A stretch of 61,749 nucleotides of DNA from NCBI GenBank assembly GCA_947074295.1, contig CAMTPC010000005.1:1-61749 (forward strand). The letters are read 5' to 3'. The notes beneath the pieces are model-generated. The model had not been told where the DNA came from. It saw nothing but the letters and a program-made list of their open reading frames with translations, and searched no databases. This DNA is from an uncultured Bacteroides sp. Lineage in GTDB: Bacteria; Bacteroidota; Bacteroidia; Bacteroidales; Bacteroidaceae. Within the stretch, counting starts at the first letter, position 1, and every line of letters begins with the position of its first letter. Shown here piece by piece: positions 28,001 through 36,641 of this stretch. A program made the translations under genes and the position numbers.

Positions 28001-29539
28001 ATGCTAGTAAAAATATTCGGAGCCACTGTACAAGGCATTGAGGCAACCCTAATCACCATAGAAGTGAATAGTTCCCGGGGGTGTATGTTTCACTTGGTAG
28101 GACTTCCCGACTCGGCCGTTAAAGAAAGTCATCAGCGCATCATCTCTGCACTGACGGTTAGCGGTCACAAGATGCCTTCCAATAATATAGTTATCAATAT
28201 GGCGCCTGCTGATATCCGCAAAGAAGGGTCAGCCTACGATTTGCCGCTCGCTATCGGTATCATGGCAGCAGGTGAGATGATTCTCTCTGACCGTCTCGGA
28301 CAATTCATGATTATGGGCGAACTCAGTCTGGATGGTAGTGTCAACCCTATAAAGGGGGCTTTACCCATTGCCATAAAGGCTCGCGAACTGGGTTTCGAGG
28401 GTCTGATAGTCCCCCAAGGCAATGCCCGCGAAGCAGCGGTAGTCAACAACCTTGATGTTTATGGTGTGAGCCATATCACCGAGGTGATCGACTTCTTCAA
28501 TGAGAAGCGACAACTTCAACCCACCATTGTCAATACACGTGAAGAGTTTTATAAGAGTCAGGTTCATTTCGATCTCGATTTCTCCGACGTCAAAGGGCAG
28601 GAGAGTGTGCGCCGTGCGCTCGAGGTTGCTGCCAGTGGTGGTCACAATTTGATCATGGTCGGAGCGCCGGGCAGTGGTAAATCGATGATGGCCAAACGAC
28701 TACCTTCTATATTGCCTCCTTTATCGTTGTCCGAAAGTTTAGAGACCACTCGTATTCACTCGGTGTCGGGCATGCTCAATCGCAATACATCACTCATCTC
28801 GCAGCGTCCTTTCCGCGATCCTCATCACACCATCTCACAGGTGGCTTTGGTCGGAGGTGGCAGTTACCCACAGCCCGGAGAGGTCAGCTTGGCGCATAAT
28901 GGAGTGCTTTTCCTCGACGAGTTGCCCGAGTTCAATCGTCCAGTGCTCGAAGTGCTGCGTCAACCCTTGGAAGATCGTCACATCACTATCTCGCGTGTCA
29001 AGTATTCCGTCAGTTATCCCGCCAGTTTCATGCTCATCGCTTCGATGAATCCATGTCCGTGCGGCTACTATAATCATCCCACGAAAGCTTGTGTCTGTTC
29101 TACAGGACAAGTACAGAAATACCTCAATAAAGTATCGGGACCCTTATTGGATCGTATCGATATTCAGGTCGAAATAGTGCCAGTGCCGTTTGATAAGATG
29201 GCAGAGCGCCGCGAAAGCGAAGCCAGCGGCACTATACGTCAGCGTGTGGTCAATGCGCGCGAGTTGCAGGCGCAGCGTTTTGCCGAGCATCCAGGTATCC
29301 ATTGCAATGCGCAGATGACCAGCAAGCTCATCGCCCAGTATGCACAGCCCGATGACAAAGGTCTGCAGCTGTTGAAAAATGCTATGGAGCGACTCAATCT
29401 CTCGGCACGTGCCTACGACCGTATCCTCAAAGTCTCTCGTACCATAGCCGACCTAGACAATAGTGCCGGAATAAAGCCTGCACATATAGCCGAAGCCATC
29501 AGTTATCGCAATCTTGACCGCGAAAACTGGGCCGGTTAA
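28001..29539 (+). CDS. YifB/ComM-family Mg-chelatase-like AAA+ ATPase
   Basis: A 512-residue cytosolic ATPase. The N-terminal ChlI-type domain (about 1-170, GLPDSAVKESHQRI) is followed by the AAA+ core with Walker A GAPGSGKS near residue 220 and Walker B VLFLDELPEF near 305, and a zinc-binding-like MNPCPCGY...CVCS insertion. The C-terminal helical Mg-chelatase domain is complete. In Vibrio and Haemophilus the homologue ComM is a helicase that extends branch migration in natural transformation; the role in Bacteroidetes is unproven. It follows the thioredoxin-like gene by 47 bases. Confidence 0.93.
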   Translation: MLVKIFGATVQGIEATLITIEVNSSRGCMFHLVGLPDSAVKESHQRIISALTVSGHKMPSNNIVINMAPADIRKEGSAYDLPLAIGIMAAGEMILSDRLGQFMIMGELSLDGSVNPIKGALPIAIKARELGFEGLIVPQGNAREAAVVNNLDVYGVSHITEVIDFFNEKRQLQPTIVNTREEFYKSQVHFDLDFSDVKGQESVRRALEVAASGGHNLIMVGAPGSGKSMMAKRLPSILPPLSLSESLETTRIHSVSGMLNRNTSLISQRPFRDPHHTISQVALVGGGSYPQPGEVSLAHNGVLFLDELPEFNRPVLEVLRQPLEDRHITISRVKYSVSYPASFMLIASMNPCPCGYYNHPTKACVCSTGQVQKYLNKVSGPLLDRIDIQVEIVPVPFDKMAERRESEASGTIRQRVVNARELQAQRFAEHPGIHCNAQMTSKLIAQYAQPDDKGLQLLKNAMERLNLSARAYDRILKVSRTIADLDNSAGIKPAHIAEAISYRNLDRENWAG

Positions 29540-29602
29540 ACCCAAACAACTTAACAGATTATCAACTATCTTTCTATTCACCCTTTTCAATATCTATCTA
29601 TT

Positions 29603-30838
29603 ATGTCAACTTTCGCACCATTTGCCCGTCCGCTCTATATCATGACCAAGCCTGTCAGCTCCATTTGCAACCTGGCTTGTGAATATTGCTACTATTTGGA
29701 AAAGAATAATCTTTATAAGACGGACGACAAAACAGACAAGTTCATCATGAGTGAAGCTCTTCTGGAGAAGTTCACCCAACAATATATTGAGTCGCAGACA
29801 CAACCACAGATCCTCTTCTCATGGCATGGTGGTGAGACTCTGATGCGTCCGCTCAGCTTTTATAAACGAGCCATGGAGTTGCAACAGAAATATGCCCGTG
29901 GACGCACCATCGACAACAGTATTCAGACCAATGGCACGCTACTCACCGACGAATGGTGTCGTTTTTTTAAGGAAAACAATTGGCTGGTAGGTGTTTCTAT
30001 TGATGGCCCGCAGGAGTTTCACGACGAATACCGCCGCAACAAGCAGGGGTTGCCTTCGTGGGCCAAGGTGATGAAAGGCATAGACCTCCTCAATAAACAT
30101 GGTGTGGAGTGGAACGCTTTGGCGGTAGTAAATGATTTCAATGCCGATTATCCGCTCGATTTCTATCACTTCTTCAAAGAGATAGGTTGTCGATATATCC
30201 AGTTCACACCTATCGTGGAGCGCATTGCACCCAAATCGGATGGCCGCTATTTGGCCTCGCCTATGGACAATCCGCAGGCACAGCTTGCCGACTTCTCCGT
30301 TTCGCCCGAGCAGTGGGGCAATTTTCTCTGTACGATATTTGATGAATGGGTGCGCAACGATGTCGGTCAATACTATATACAGCTATTCGATTCCACGCTA
30401 GCCAATTGGATAGGCGAGCAACCCGGTGTATGTACCATGGCGCAGACCTGCGGACATGCTGGAGTGATGGAGTACAATGGCGATGTATATGCGTGTGACC
30501 ACTTCGTATTCCCCGAGTATAAGCTGGGCAATATCAATACACATACCCTAACCGAGATGATGTACAGTGACCGCGAACAAGCTTTTGGAGCCGCTAAGCG
30601 CGATAGCCTGCCGCAGCAATGCAAGGATTGCACCTATCTATTTGCCTGCAATGGTGAATGCCCCAAGAACCGTTTTGCTATTACCGCCGATGGACAGCCC
30701 GGATTGAACTATCTCTGTAAGGGGTACTATCAGTTTTTCGACCATGTAGCCCCCTATATGGATTTCATGAAGCAAGAGCTCATGGCGCAGCGTCCGCCCG
30801 CCAATGTGATGGATTTCGCTCGCCAATACAAACCGTAG
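29603..30838 (+). CDS. Anaerobic sulfatase-maturating radical SAM enzyme (anSME)
   Basis: Radical SAM/SPASM protein of 411 residues that oxidises the active-site Cys or Ser of sulfatases to formylglycine. The radical SAM triad is C22, C26, C29 (CNLACEYCYY). The SPASM Cys set is in the C-terminal third (CTMAQTCGH, DVYACDHF, QCKDCTYLFACNGECPKN), which would bind two auxiliary [4Fe-4S] clusters. The length is typical. No sulfatase gene is in the window, so it must act on proteins encoded elsewhere. Because SPASM enzymes also modify RiPP peptides and a PqqD-like gene lies 1.1 kb downstream, a peptide-modifying role is a remote alternative; the sequence reads as a standard anSME. Confidence 0.9.
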   Translation: MSTFAPFARPLYIMTKPVSSICNLACEYCYYLEKNNLYKTDDKTDKFIMSEALLEKFTQQYIESQTQPQILFSWHGGETLMRPLSFYKRAMELQQKYARGRTIDNSIQTNGTLLTDEWCRFFKENNWLVGVSIDGPQEFHDEYRRNKQGLPSWAKVMKGIDLLNKHGVEWNALAVVNDFNADYPLDFYHFFKEIGCRYIQFTPIVERIAPKSDGRYLASPMDNPQAQLADFSVSPEQWGNFLCTIFDEWVRNDVGQYYIQLFDSTLANWIGEQPGVCTMAQTCGHAGVMEYNGDVYACDHFVFPEYKLGNINTHTLTEMMYSDREQAFGAAKRDSLPQQCKDCTYLFACNGECPKNRFAITADGQPGLNYLCKGYYQFFDHVAPYMDFMKQELMAQRPPANVMDFARQYKP

Positions 30839-30841
30839 AGC

Positions 30842-31546
30842 TTAAGCCGTAAATTCAATTACCGCATAGTTGGACTCTATGCTGTTCACCAATACGAATA
30901 TCTTATCATCTTGCCGGATAAGCTGTGGATAGAGCGAATCGCCCAGTTTAGCCGGCTTTTTGTATTCTACCCTCACGCGGCGTGGTGCATAGTCAGTAGG
31001 CAGATACTCGCAAGCCATCCGGATATACTGTGCGTTGTTCATATGGCGGTTGTAATCAATATCATTGCGCATCACCATCACCGGTTCAGAACTCAATGCC
31101 TCTATCTTGGGTATCACTATCTTGCGGTCCAGATACTCCATATCATATTTAGGGTCGAAAGTCATGCTTTGCACCATTTCGGCTTCCATCTTGTTCAGTC
31201 TGCCCGTAGCATGATTAACACAGACCCCTGTGCTCCATGTTGCATAACAAGGCAATCCTTTCTCATCGTAAATGATGGTATTGCGATAGCCATAATAGCC
31301 ATTACATTCATAGACACTGGTGCTTATCGTCAGCTTTTCTTTATAAGATGGTATGCGAATGATGTCCACCTGTCGCGAATAAAGCAGTTGAGTGATGTTG
31401 TTTCTCCGCATATAAGCGCCAAATTCAGGTTCAGAATCGAACCACAGTTCCGAGCAGTCCTGCATCAGTTGAAACGCCGAGAAAAGCTTCAGCTTTCCGT
31501 CTTCTCCCGTCTTGCTTGTTGTCACGATATCATGAGTTGTAAACAT
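30842..31546 (-). CDS. Acyl-ACP thioesterase
   Basis: Hydrolyses acyl-ACP to release free fatty acids; 234 residues from the ATG at 31546, with two hot-dog folds as in plant FatA/FatB-type enzymes. The N-terminal half has the conserved DCSELWFD and TWSTGVCVN regions and the C-terminal half starts with MRNDIDYNRHMNNAQYIRM, holding the catalytic Asn-His pair (N..H). The frame extends to 31582, but a minus-strand TAACTTTG box at 31580-31587 makes the downstream ATG the likely start. It converges with the anSME gene (three bases apart). Confidence 0.88.
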   Translation of the reverse strand: MFTTHDIVTTSKTGEDGKLKLFSAFQLMQDCSELWFDSEPEFGAYMRRNNITQLLYSRQVDIIRIPSYKEKLTISTSVYECNGYYGYRNTIIYDEKGLPCYATWSTGVCVNHATGRLNKMEAEMVQSMTFDPKYDMEYLDRKIVIPKIEALSSEPVMVMRNDIDYNRHMNNAQYIRMACEYLPTDYAPRRVRVEYKKPAKLGDSLYPQLIRQDDKIFVLVNSIESNYAVIEFTA

Positions 31547-31972
31547 AGTCTTGTTTCTTTTCAGTGATGAGAATAAAATCAAAGTTATATAAACAGTCGA
31601 CCAATTTATTTGGTTTTCCTCAGGTATGCAAATTTAGTTCCCATAGTTTTAACTATCTGTTTGTCAGTGTGTGTCTATATGGCGATTTACTGAACAAAAT
31701 GACTGTTCTAATAGTGCATAAAGTGGGATCGTTATTAATGCTGTATAGGGCTGATATACAGTATTATACCGCTTTGCTTCTGGGCAGTCCTTATATTGGT
31801 CGCTAGGCAGCCTTGCCCATCCTGTTCTCAAAGGCTAGTCAGCAAAGTGTGTAAGGGTGGTTGATGAAACGAAGAAGTCTTGCCTGCTATGTTCTTTTAG
31901 GGCAAGACACTCTGTATTTGTTCCAATTTATCGTACATTTGTAGCTAACAACCATTTAACCCTATAAGACTG
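31547..31972. other. Gene-free region upstream of the PqqD-like gene
   Basis: About 390 bases. It carries the third copy of the intergenic repeat (31803-31844), a CTTGCC/GGCAAG inverted repeat around 31880-31906, and a plus-strand TACATTTG box at 31934-31941 that can serve the PqqD-like gene 31 bases downstream. Short plus-strand frames exist (for example from 31864, 26 codons), but none looks like a convincing peptide precursor. Confidence 0.5.
31803..31844. repeat. Intergenic repeat, copy 3
   Basis: AAGGCTAGTCAGCA (31831-31844) is the exact reverse complement of TGCTGACTAGCCTT at 111-124. An AGCCTT (31809-31814) and AAGGCT (31831-31836) pair can fold into a hairpin. Confidence 0.5.
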
Positions 31973-32245
31973 ATGAAAGTAAAACCCGACTTTGAACTGC
32001 GCACTGTAGCAGGCGAGAATATTCTTGTGGCGACTGGAAAGATGTCGACCAATTTTTCTAAACTGATTTCACTAAATGACTCTGCTGCCTATCTTTGGAA
32101 GGAAGTGTCGGCTATGCCTTCATTTGAGATCAATACACTAGCAGATCTCTTGGTGAAGCGCTATGATATAGACAATGCCACTGTATTGGTAGATGCTAGT
32201 ATGATTATAGACGAATGGCTGAAGGCGGGAGTGATAGAGAAGTAG
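31973..32245 (+). CDS. PqqD-like peptide-binding protein
   Basis: A 90-residue protein of the PqqD superfamily, the small domain (RiPP recognition element) that holds the leader of a ribosomal peptide for its modifying enzymes. Family features: a central Leu-Asn-x-Ser/Thr-Ala-x-x-Leu-Trp core (LNDSAAYLWKEV), a following ADLLVKRYDID helix and an acidic C-terminal helix ending IDEWLKAGVIEK. It faces the ABC exporter gene tail to tail (10 bases apart), and the kinase-, peptidase- and nucleotidyltransferase-like genes lie just beyond. In paeninodin-like lasso clusters the same set occurs with a B1 protein of this fold. Its own precursor is not apparent. Confidence 0.85.
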   Translation: MKVKPDFELRTVAGENILVATGKMSTNFSKLISLNDSAAYLWKEVSAMPSFEINTLADLLVKRYDIDNATVLVDASMIIDEWLKAGVIEK

Positions 32246-32255
32246 TTCTCGAACC

Positions 32256-33992
32256 TTAAAGAGGCTGAATTCGACCCTTTGCACTCAATTCCTCAATGTC
32301 CACCACTTTGTCACACACCGCCAAGGCCTCTGAACGGTGTGATATGACGATGATAGTCAGTGAAGGGCACTGCTCTTTCAGATGTTGGAGTGCCTCATTG
32401 ATGGCCAGCTGGGTATCTTCATCCAGCGAGGATGTAGCTTCGTCGAGCAACAATAGTTCTACATCACGATAAAGGGCACGTGCTATGCCAATGCGTTGGC
32501 GTTGGCCGCCCGAAAGTTTCGAACCCCCTTCGCCAACCTGTGTTAGTGGGCCATCGGGTAGGGTGGCCACGAAATCTTCCAGCGAAGCAAGTCGCAATAC
32601 CCTTTCCAGACGTTGAGTATCTACATTTCCTCCCATCACGACATTGTCTTGCAATGAACCATTAATCATAAAGAGCTGTTGCGAGACATACCCTATCTGA
32701 CTGCGCCAGTTGTCTTTGAATCGTTCGTCGAGCAGCTGTCCATCTACTGTTATTTTGCCTTTCTGGGATGATATAAAGCCTAGTAGCAGATAGAAAAGTG
32801 TGCTTTTTCCTGATCCTGACTCTCCTTTGATACCGATAAAATCTCCTTTGTTGATAGCTAAAGATAGATCCGTTAAGATGGGTTTTCCTTCTTCATAGCT
32901 GAAGCTGATCTCACTAAATTCTATGTTATCGTGAAATACGATGGGTTCGTATTGGCTTTTGGTCTTCACCTTTTCATCATCCGCTTTTATTTCATCGAGC
33001 AGTTCTAGCGCGAAGGAGTTGCTGCGCATGGCAAATATGGCGTTGGTGCTTTTTACCACACCAGGCATCACCCGATAGATGGCGATGGCGAATAATCCCA
33101 CCACTATGCTGAGCGATGAAAGGGATAAATACTGGGCGGCAGCTACCAGCACCACTACCGCACATACCACTGTGAACTCCAGCACGCGTTGCAATGAAGA
33201 GTGCAGCACTCCCTTGCGAGCTATCAAGATGCCTTGTTGATGAAGCAATGACTCGTACTGGCGGGCACTCTCGTCAAACATGCCGCTGAGTGCCATATCG
33301 CCAAACCCTACGAATGTTTGTTGCAGCAGTTGGTTTTTTCGAGGATAAAGCTCGAAGAGCCTTTCACCATACCTGCGGATACGTTTCTGGGTGAAGTGAT
33401 AGTACAGGATGGAAATCGGCGCAAATGTGACGACCACCAATCCGAAAACCTGAATGTTATAGACCATAAGAGCGCCAAGTACAATGAGCGTCACCACTAG
33501 CTCGCTAATCAATCCCACGAAAGGGATGAAATAGCCCTGTATCAGGTAGGCGGCAACCCCTTCTATCTTGTTGATGAGGCGATGGCTGTTGTTCTGTTTC
33601 ACGAACATAAAACCGTTGCTATAATAGATGCGATAGAGACGTAGCGATAGGAATTGAGAGATATCGAACAGCATGCGGCTTTGCCGGTAACTGATGTACG
33701 ATGTCAGTAGCAGACGTATCAAAGCGATACAAACCACCACTATCAACACAAAATGGATAAAGGTGGCAGTGCTTTCGAAGCCCGTATGTTGGTATAGCGT
33801 ATGGAGATAGGGGTTTTCATCAATATTGTTTTCACCCAGCACCATCACCAATAAAGGCAATAATAGGCCTACACCCAACAGGTCAAGTCCTATCATCAGG
33901 AATGAGTTCACCCCCGTAAGAATCACCTTTAAACGCAGTGATCGGGGTAAAATGTGGTAGAGTGTAGAAAAAGCGTTGAGTGTATTTTTCAT
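32256..33992 (-). CDS. ABC exporter, fused permease and ATPase
   Basis: A 578-residue type I exporter half-transporter: six membrane segments in the first 320 residues, then an ATPase domain with Walker A GESGSGKST (about 383-391), signature LSGGQRQRIGIARAL (about 485-499), Walker B LLLLDEATSSLD, and the switch His (VISHR). There is no N-terminal C39 peptidase domain, so any leader must be cut by another protein; an S26-type peptidase gene lies in the same locus. Closest functional analogues by context are lasso-peptide exporters (D proteins) and multidrug exporters. It diverges from the HPr-kinase-like gene. Confidence 0.88.
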   Translation of the reverse strand: MKNTLNAFSTLYHILPRSLRLKVILTGVNSFLMIGLDLLGVGLLLPLLVMVLGENNIDENPYLHTLYQHTGFESTATFIHFVLIVVVCIALIRLLLTSYISYRQSRMLFDISQFLSLRLYRIYYSNGFMFVKQNNSHRLINKIEGVAAYLIQGYFIPFVGLISELVVTLIVLGALMVYNIQVFGLVVVTFAPISILYYHFTQKRIRRYGERLFELYPRKNQLLQQTFVGFGDMALSGMFDESARQYESLLHQQGILIARKGVLHSSLQRVLEFTVVCAVVVLVAAAQYLSLSSLSIVVGLFAIAIYRVMPGVVKSTNAIFAMRSNSFALELLDEIKADDEKVKTKSQYEPIVFHDNIEFSEISFSYEEGKPILTDLSLAINKGDFIGIKGESGSGKSTLFYLLLGFISSQKGKITVDGQLLDERFKDNWRSQIGYVSQQLFMINGSLQDNVVMGGNVDTQRLERVLRLASLEDFVATLPDGPLTQVGEGGSKLSGGQRQRIGIARALYRDVELLLLDEATSSLDEDTQLAINEALQHLKEQCPSLTIIVISHRSEALAVCDKVVDIEELSAKGRIQPL

Positions 33993-34088
33993 GGCCGTTC
34001 CGAATAGCAGTGCATGATTAATGATGTAAAGTTACGGTTTATAGCGTTTTATTTTGCTATTTTTGTCTGACTTATTCAATGATACGTT

Positions 34089-34961
34089 ATGAAAAACTAT
34101 ATAATCGCCGATCTGGCTTGTACAGTGGCAGGTGATACAGCTGTGGTTGGGGAAAATTATGCTCCTTTTGAAGTAGATATATTTCCAGATAGCTGTAACC
34201 GTTTATTCGAATTGGAGGTAGATACAACAACATGTGTTGGGCGAATAGATTGGGGAGCGATTATTGATGACTATCCCGATGAATCATTAAGAATTGAAGT
34301 GCGTAAGGGGCGTGATAACTTTCAGATGGTCAGCTATCTGCCCGAGAGTGACACTGCTTTCTCTGTGATAGAGTGTAACAGCCATTATACCCAAAACACG
34401 CTCTATATCCTCGATTTGGAACAAGCCGAATTTGCTTTCAACAACGCCATGATGCTGCTCTATGCTTGTGCTGCGGCACAACAAGGCAACACGCTTTTAT
34501 TTCATAGCTCAGTGATAGTAAAAGACGCCATAGCATACCTGTTCTTAGGAAAAAGCGGGACAGGAAAAAGTACACATACGGGGCTTTGGCTGCAACATAT
34601 TAGCCAGACACACCGCTTGAATGACGATAATCCCGTGGTTCGAATCCTGCCAGACGAGGTGCGCGCCTATGGCTCACCGTGGAGTGGTAAGACTCCTTGT
34701 TATCGCAACGAGAGCTTTCCAGTGGGTGCTATAGTACGGCTATGGCAAGCGCCCGAAAACAAAATACAGCGTCTGCGTCCCGCCCAGGCTTTCGCAGCTT
34801 TATTGCCTACTGTAAGCAGTCTGCCTTGCTCGGTAGATATCACGACGGCCGTGCGCGAGGCTATCACCAAACTGATAGAACGGACACCTGTTTATCGCAT
34901 GGACTGCCTGCCCGATGAGGCGGCGGCACAGCTATCATTCAACACCATTTCCAATCCATGA
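34089..34961 (+). CDS. HPr-kinase/PEP-carboxykinase-like P-loop protein
   Basis: A 290-residue protein whose C-terminal half has a P-loop, GKSGTGKST at 154-162, and a following LNDDNPVV (177-184), the arrangement of HPr kinase/phosphorylase and of the HprK-like kinases in lasso-peptide clusters that phosphorylate the precursor's C-terminal Ser. The N-terminal half (1-135) is specific to this subgroup and has no catalytic motif I recognise. Overlaps the S26 peptidase gene by four bases (ATGA), so the two are translated together. A TATTTTTG box at 34058-34065 lies just upstream. Substrate inferred from context only. Confidence 0.8.
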   Translation: MKNYIIADLACTVAGDTAVVGENYAPFEVDIFPDSCNRLFELEVDTTTCVGRIDWGAIIDDYPDESLRIEVRKGRDNFQMVSYLPESDTAFSVIECNSHYTQNTLYILDLEQAEFAFNNAMMLLYACAAAQQGNTLLFHSSVIVKDAIAYLFLGKSGTGKSTHTGLWLQHISQTHRLNDDNPVVRILPDEVRAYGSPWSGKTPCYRNESFPVGAIVRLWQAPENKIQRLRPAQAFAALLPTVSSLPCSVDITTAVREAITKLIERTPVYRMDCLPDEAAAQLSFNTISNP

Positions 34962-35401
34962 AAAAGATTGTGCTGCCCAATGATATCGTGATTGGCGAAG
35001 TGAAGAAACTTATTGATGAAGGTCATGAGGTTTCTCTGCGTGTCAAAGGCAATAGCATGTTGCCCTTTATACGCGGTGGCGAAGACCTTGTGCTGTTGCG
35101 ATCGCTTGACACGCCCCTACAACGGTGGGATATCGTGCTGGCGCGTGATTTGGACCAGCGCCTGGTGATACATCGCGTCATCAAAATCGCACCCGACTGC
35201 ATCACGCTGATGGGAGATGGCAACCTGGAGTTTACCGAACAATGTTTGCTTGCGGATATCATCGCCCGTGTGGTGCAGATTCAAAAAGATGACCGACTGA
35301 TCGACTGCACCACTACTGCCATGCGGCGGAAAGCCATCTGGTGGCATCGTCTTCTGCCCATACGCCGTTATCTTTTAGCTATCTATCGTCGAATCAACTA
35401 A
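34958..35401 (+). CDS. S24/S26-family peptidase, Ser/His type
   Basis: A 147-residue protease domain of the signal peptidase/LexA superfamily. The nucleophile is S33 in GNSMLPFI; the partner position carries His (H72 in LVIHRVIKI), as in the SipW/ER-type signal peptidases, instead of the Lys of bacterial LepB. A box-D-like MGDGN follows at 85-89. There is no clear N-terminal membrane anchor; only a basic C-terminal segment (WHRLLPIRRYLLAIYRRIN) might touch the membrane. It is placed to process the unknown substrate of this locus, since the exporter lacks its own peptidase. Confidence 0.82.
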   Translation: MKKIVLPNDIVIGEVKKLIDEGHEVSLRVKGNSMLPFIRGGEDLVLLRSLDTPLQRWDIVLARDLDQRLVIHRVIKIAPDCITLMGDGNLEFTEQCLLADIIARVVQIQKDDRLIDCTTTAMRRKAIWWHRLLPIRRYLLAIYRRIN

Positions 35402-35412
35402 GAACTATCTAT

Positions 35413-36519
35413 ATGAAAACAACAGTATCACCTACAACCGAAAAAGCCTTTTTCTCTCTGCTCCGAGCTGGTTTATGGAATGATCATACACCAGATACAG
35501 CTCTCTTCGATAGCGATACAAATTGGAACGAGATCTTTGTCCTATCCATGCAGCAGACTGTAATCGGACTGATATGGGATGGCATGGCAAAACTACCCGC
35601 ACAGTTGCAACCACCGAGGAAAGTAAAGTTGCATTGGTACACCTATGTGTTGAAAGTAGAGCAGGGGAATGAAGAGATAAACGCTAGTGTCGCGGAGATT
35701 GTAGCTGTCTATCAGAACAATGGTTTGCACCCTGTCTTGCTAAAAGGAGCTGGACTGGCTGCACTCTACCCCAATCCACTCCATCGCTGTGCGGGGGATA
35801 TGGATGTTTATATCGGTGAAAAAGATTACGATACTGCTAATCGTATAGCCCAGTCCATAGGCTATGTGATGGGTGCCGAAAGCAGTCAACATAGCCATAT
35901 GGATAGAGGTCGTATGGTGGTGGAGAACCATCGTAAAATGGTGACTATCTTCTCACAAACCTTACAGTCAGAGTTTCTGCAGCAGTTAGACGAATGGTAT
36001 CCGCATGGTGCTGAAATGGTTAAGATCAATGGGCAGGAAATACCGGTTCCCCCCGCACACTTTAATGTCCTCTTTGTTTTTCTCCACATGTACAAGCACT
36101 TCATACAGATGGGGGTGGGGTTGAGGCAACTATGCGATTGGGCCATTCTGCTGAACCACACTGAGCTGAAAGATATAAATGTGGAAGGGTGCATGAAGGG
36201 TTGGCAATACCTGGGTCTATTCTTGGTGGAATATCTAGGGCTGGATGCCACAAAGTTGCCATATTGCAATCCGGCAATGCGCACCGAAATGGAAATGGCC
36301 AAAGCGATGATTATGAATGATGGTAACTTTGGTTTCAACGAAACGGACTTCTACACCAAGCGGCCCAAAAGTTATTGGGCAGGTAAGCTTTTCTCCTTCC
36401 GCTATCAGTCTCGTCGTTGGTTCAAAGTGTTTCGTTTGCAGCCCGCAGAAACCATGTGTTTTATCTTCGTTTATCGCATGCGCACCTCTCTGGCGCAGAT
36501 TGTGAAAGATCGTTTCTGA
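35413..36519 (+). CDS. Nucleotidyltransferase-family protein (NTP_transf_5 type)
   Basis: A 368-residue protein from the ATG at 35413, 11 bases after the peptidase gene (the upstream ATG at 35341 lies inside that gene). The nucleotidyltransferase core is visible as VLLKGAGLA (K111) followed by the metal-binding GDMDVYI (G128, D129, D131). Family members are uncharacterised; they recur in the RiPP and capsule-like loci together with HprK-like and PqqD-like proteins, where they may transfer a nucleotide to a peptide or protein. Last gene of the plus-strand triplet. Confidence 0.82.
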   Translation: MKTTVSPTTEKAFFSLLRAGLWNDHTPDTALFDSDTNWNEIFVLSMQQTVIGLIWDGMAKLPAQLQPPRKVKLHWYTYVLKVEQGNEEINASVAEIVAVYQNNGLHPVLLKGAGLAALYPNPLHRCAGDMDVYIGEKDYDTANRIAQSIGYVMGAESSQHSHMDRGRMVVENHRKMVTIFSQTLQSEFLQQLDEWYPHGAEMVKINGQEIPVPPAHFNVLFVFLHMYKHFIQMGVGLRQLCDWAILLNHTELKDINVEGCMKGWQYLGLFLVEYLGLDATKLPYCNPAMRTEMEMAKAMIMNDGNFGFNETDFYTKRPKSYWAGKLFSFRYQSRRWFKVFRLQPAETMCFIFVYRMRTSLAQIVKDRF

Positions 36520-36555
36520 CCATTCTGCCCTCCGTTGTGTTTTTTACTTCATTTT

Positions 36556-36587
36556 CCGTAAAATGTGTACTATTCACCGTAAGATGT
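36556..36587 (+). promoter_or_regulatory. 21-bp-period direct repeat, putative operator of the cupin operon
   Basis: CCGTAAAATGT (36556-36566) and CCGTAAGATGT (36577-36587) differ by one base and lie exactly 21 bases apart (two helical turns), 26 bases before a TAATTTTG -7 box at 36614-36621. This is the geometry of an AraC-type activator site. Confidence 0.55.
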
Positions 36588-36641
36588 TTAATCATTTTGG
36601 AGAGATAGTATACTAATTTTGTGGTAAATAGAAAATTAACT

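Noticed and set aside
29603..30838. Radical SAM/SPASM gene as the RiPP-modifying enzyme of the PqqD locus.
   Set aside because: It is separated by an opposing thioesterase gene and over 1 kb, and its sequence reads as an anaerobic sulfatase maturase.
31564..31806. 80-codon plus-strand frame before the PqqD-like gene, considered as a peptide precursor.
   Set aside because: It starts within the promoter region of the thioesterase gene, runs into the intergenic repeat, and has neither a leader-core pattern nor a good promoter.
34637..34649. GGTTCGAATCC, the consensus T-arm core of a tRNA.
   Set aside because: It lies inside the HPr-kinase-like reading frame and no acceptor, D or anticodon arms can be built around it.
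36541..36600. TTCCGTAAAATG/TTCACCGTAAGATG considered as the start of a CRISPR-like array.
   Set aside because: Only two copies, 11 bases long and 21 bases apart; this is operator geometry, not repeat-spacer.
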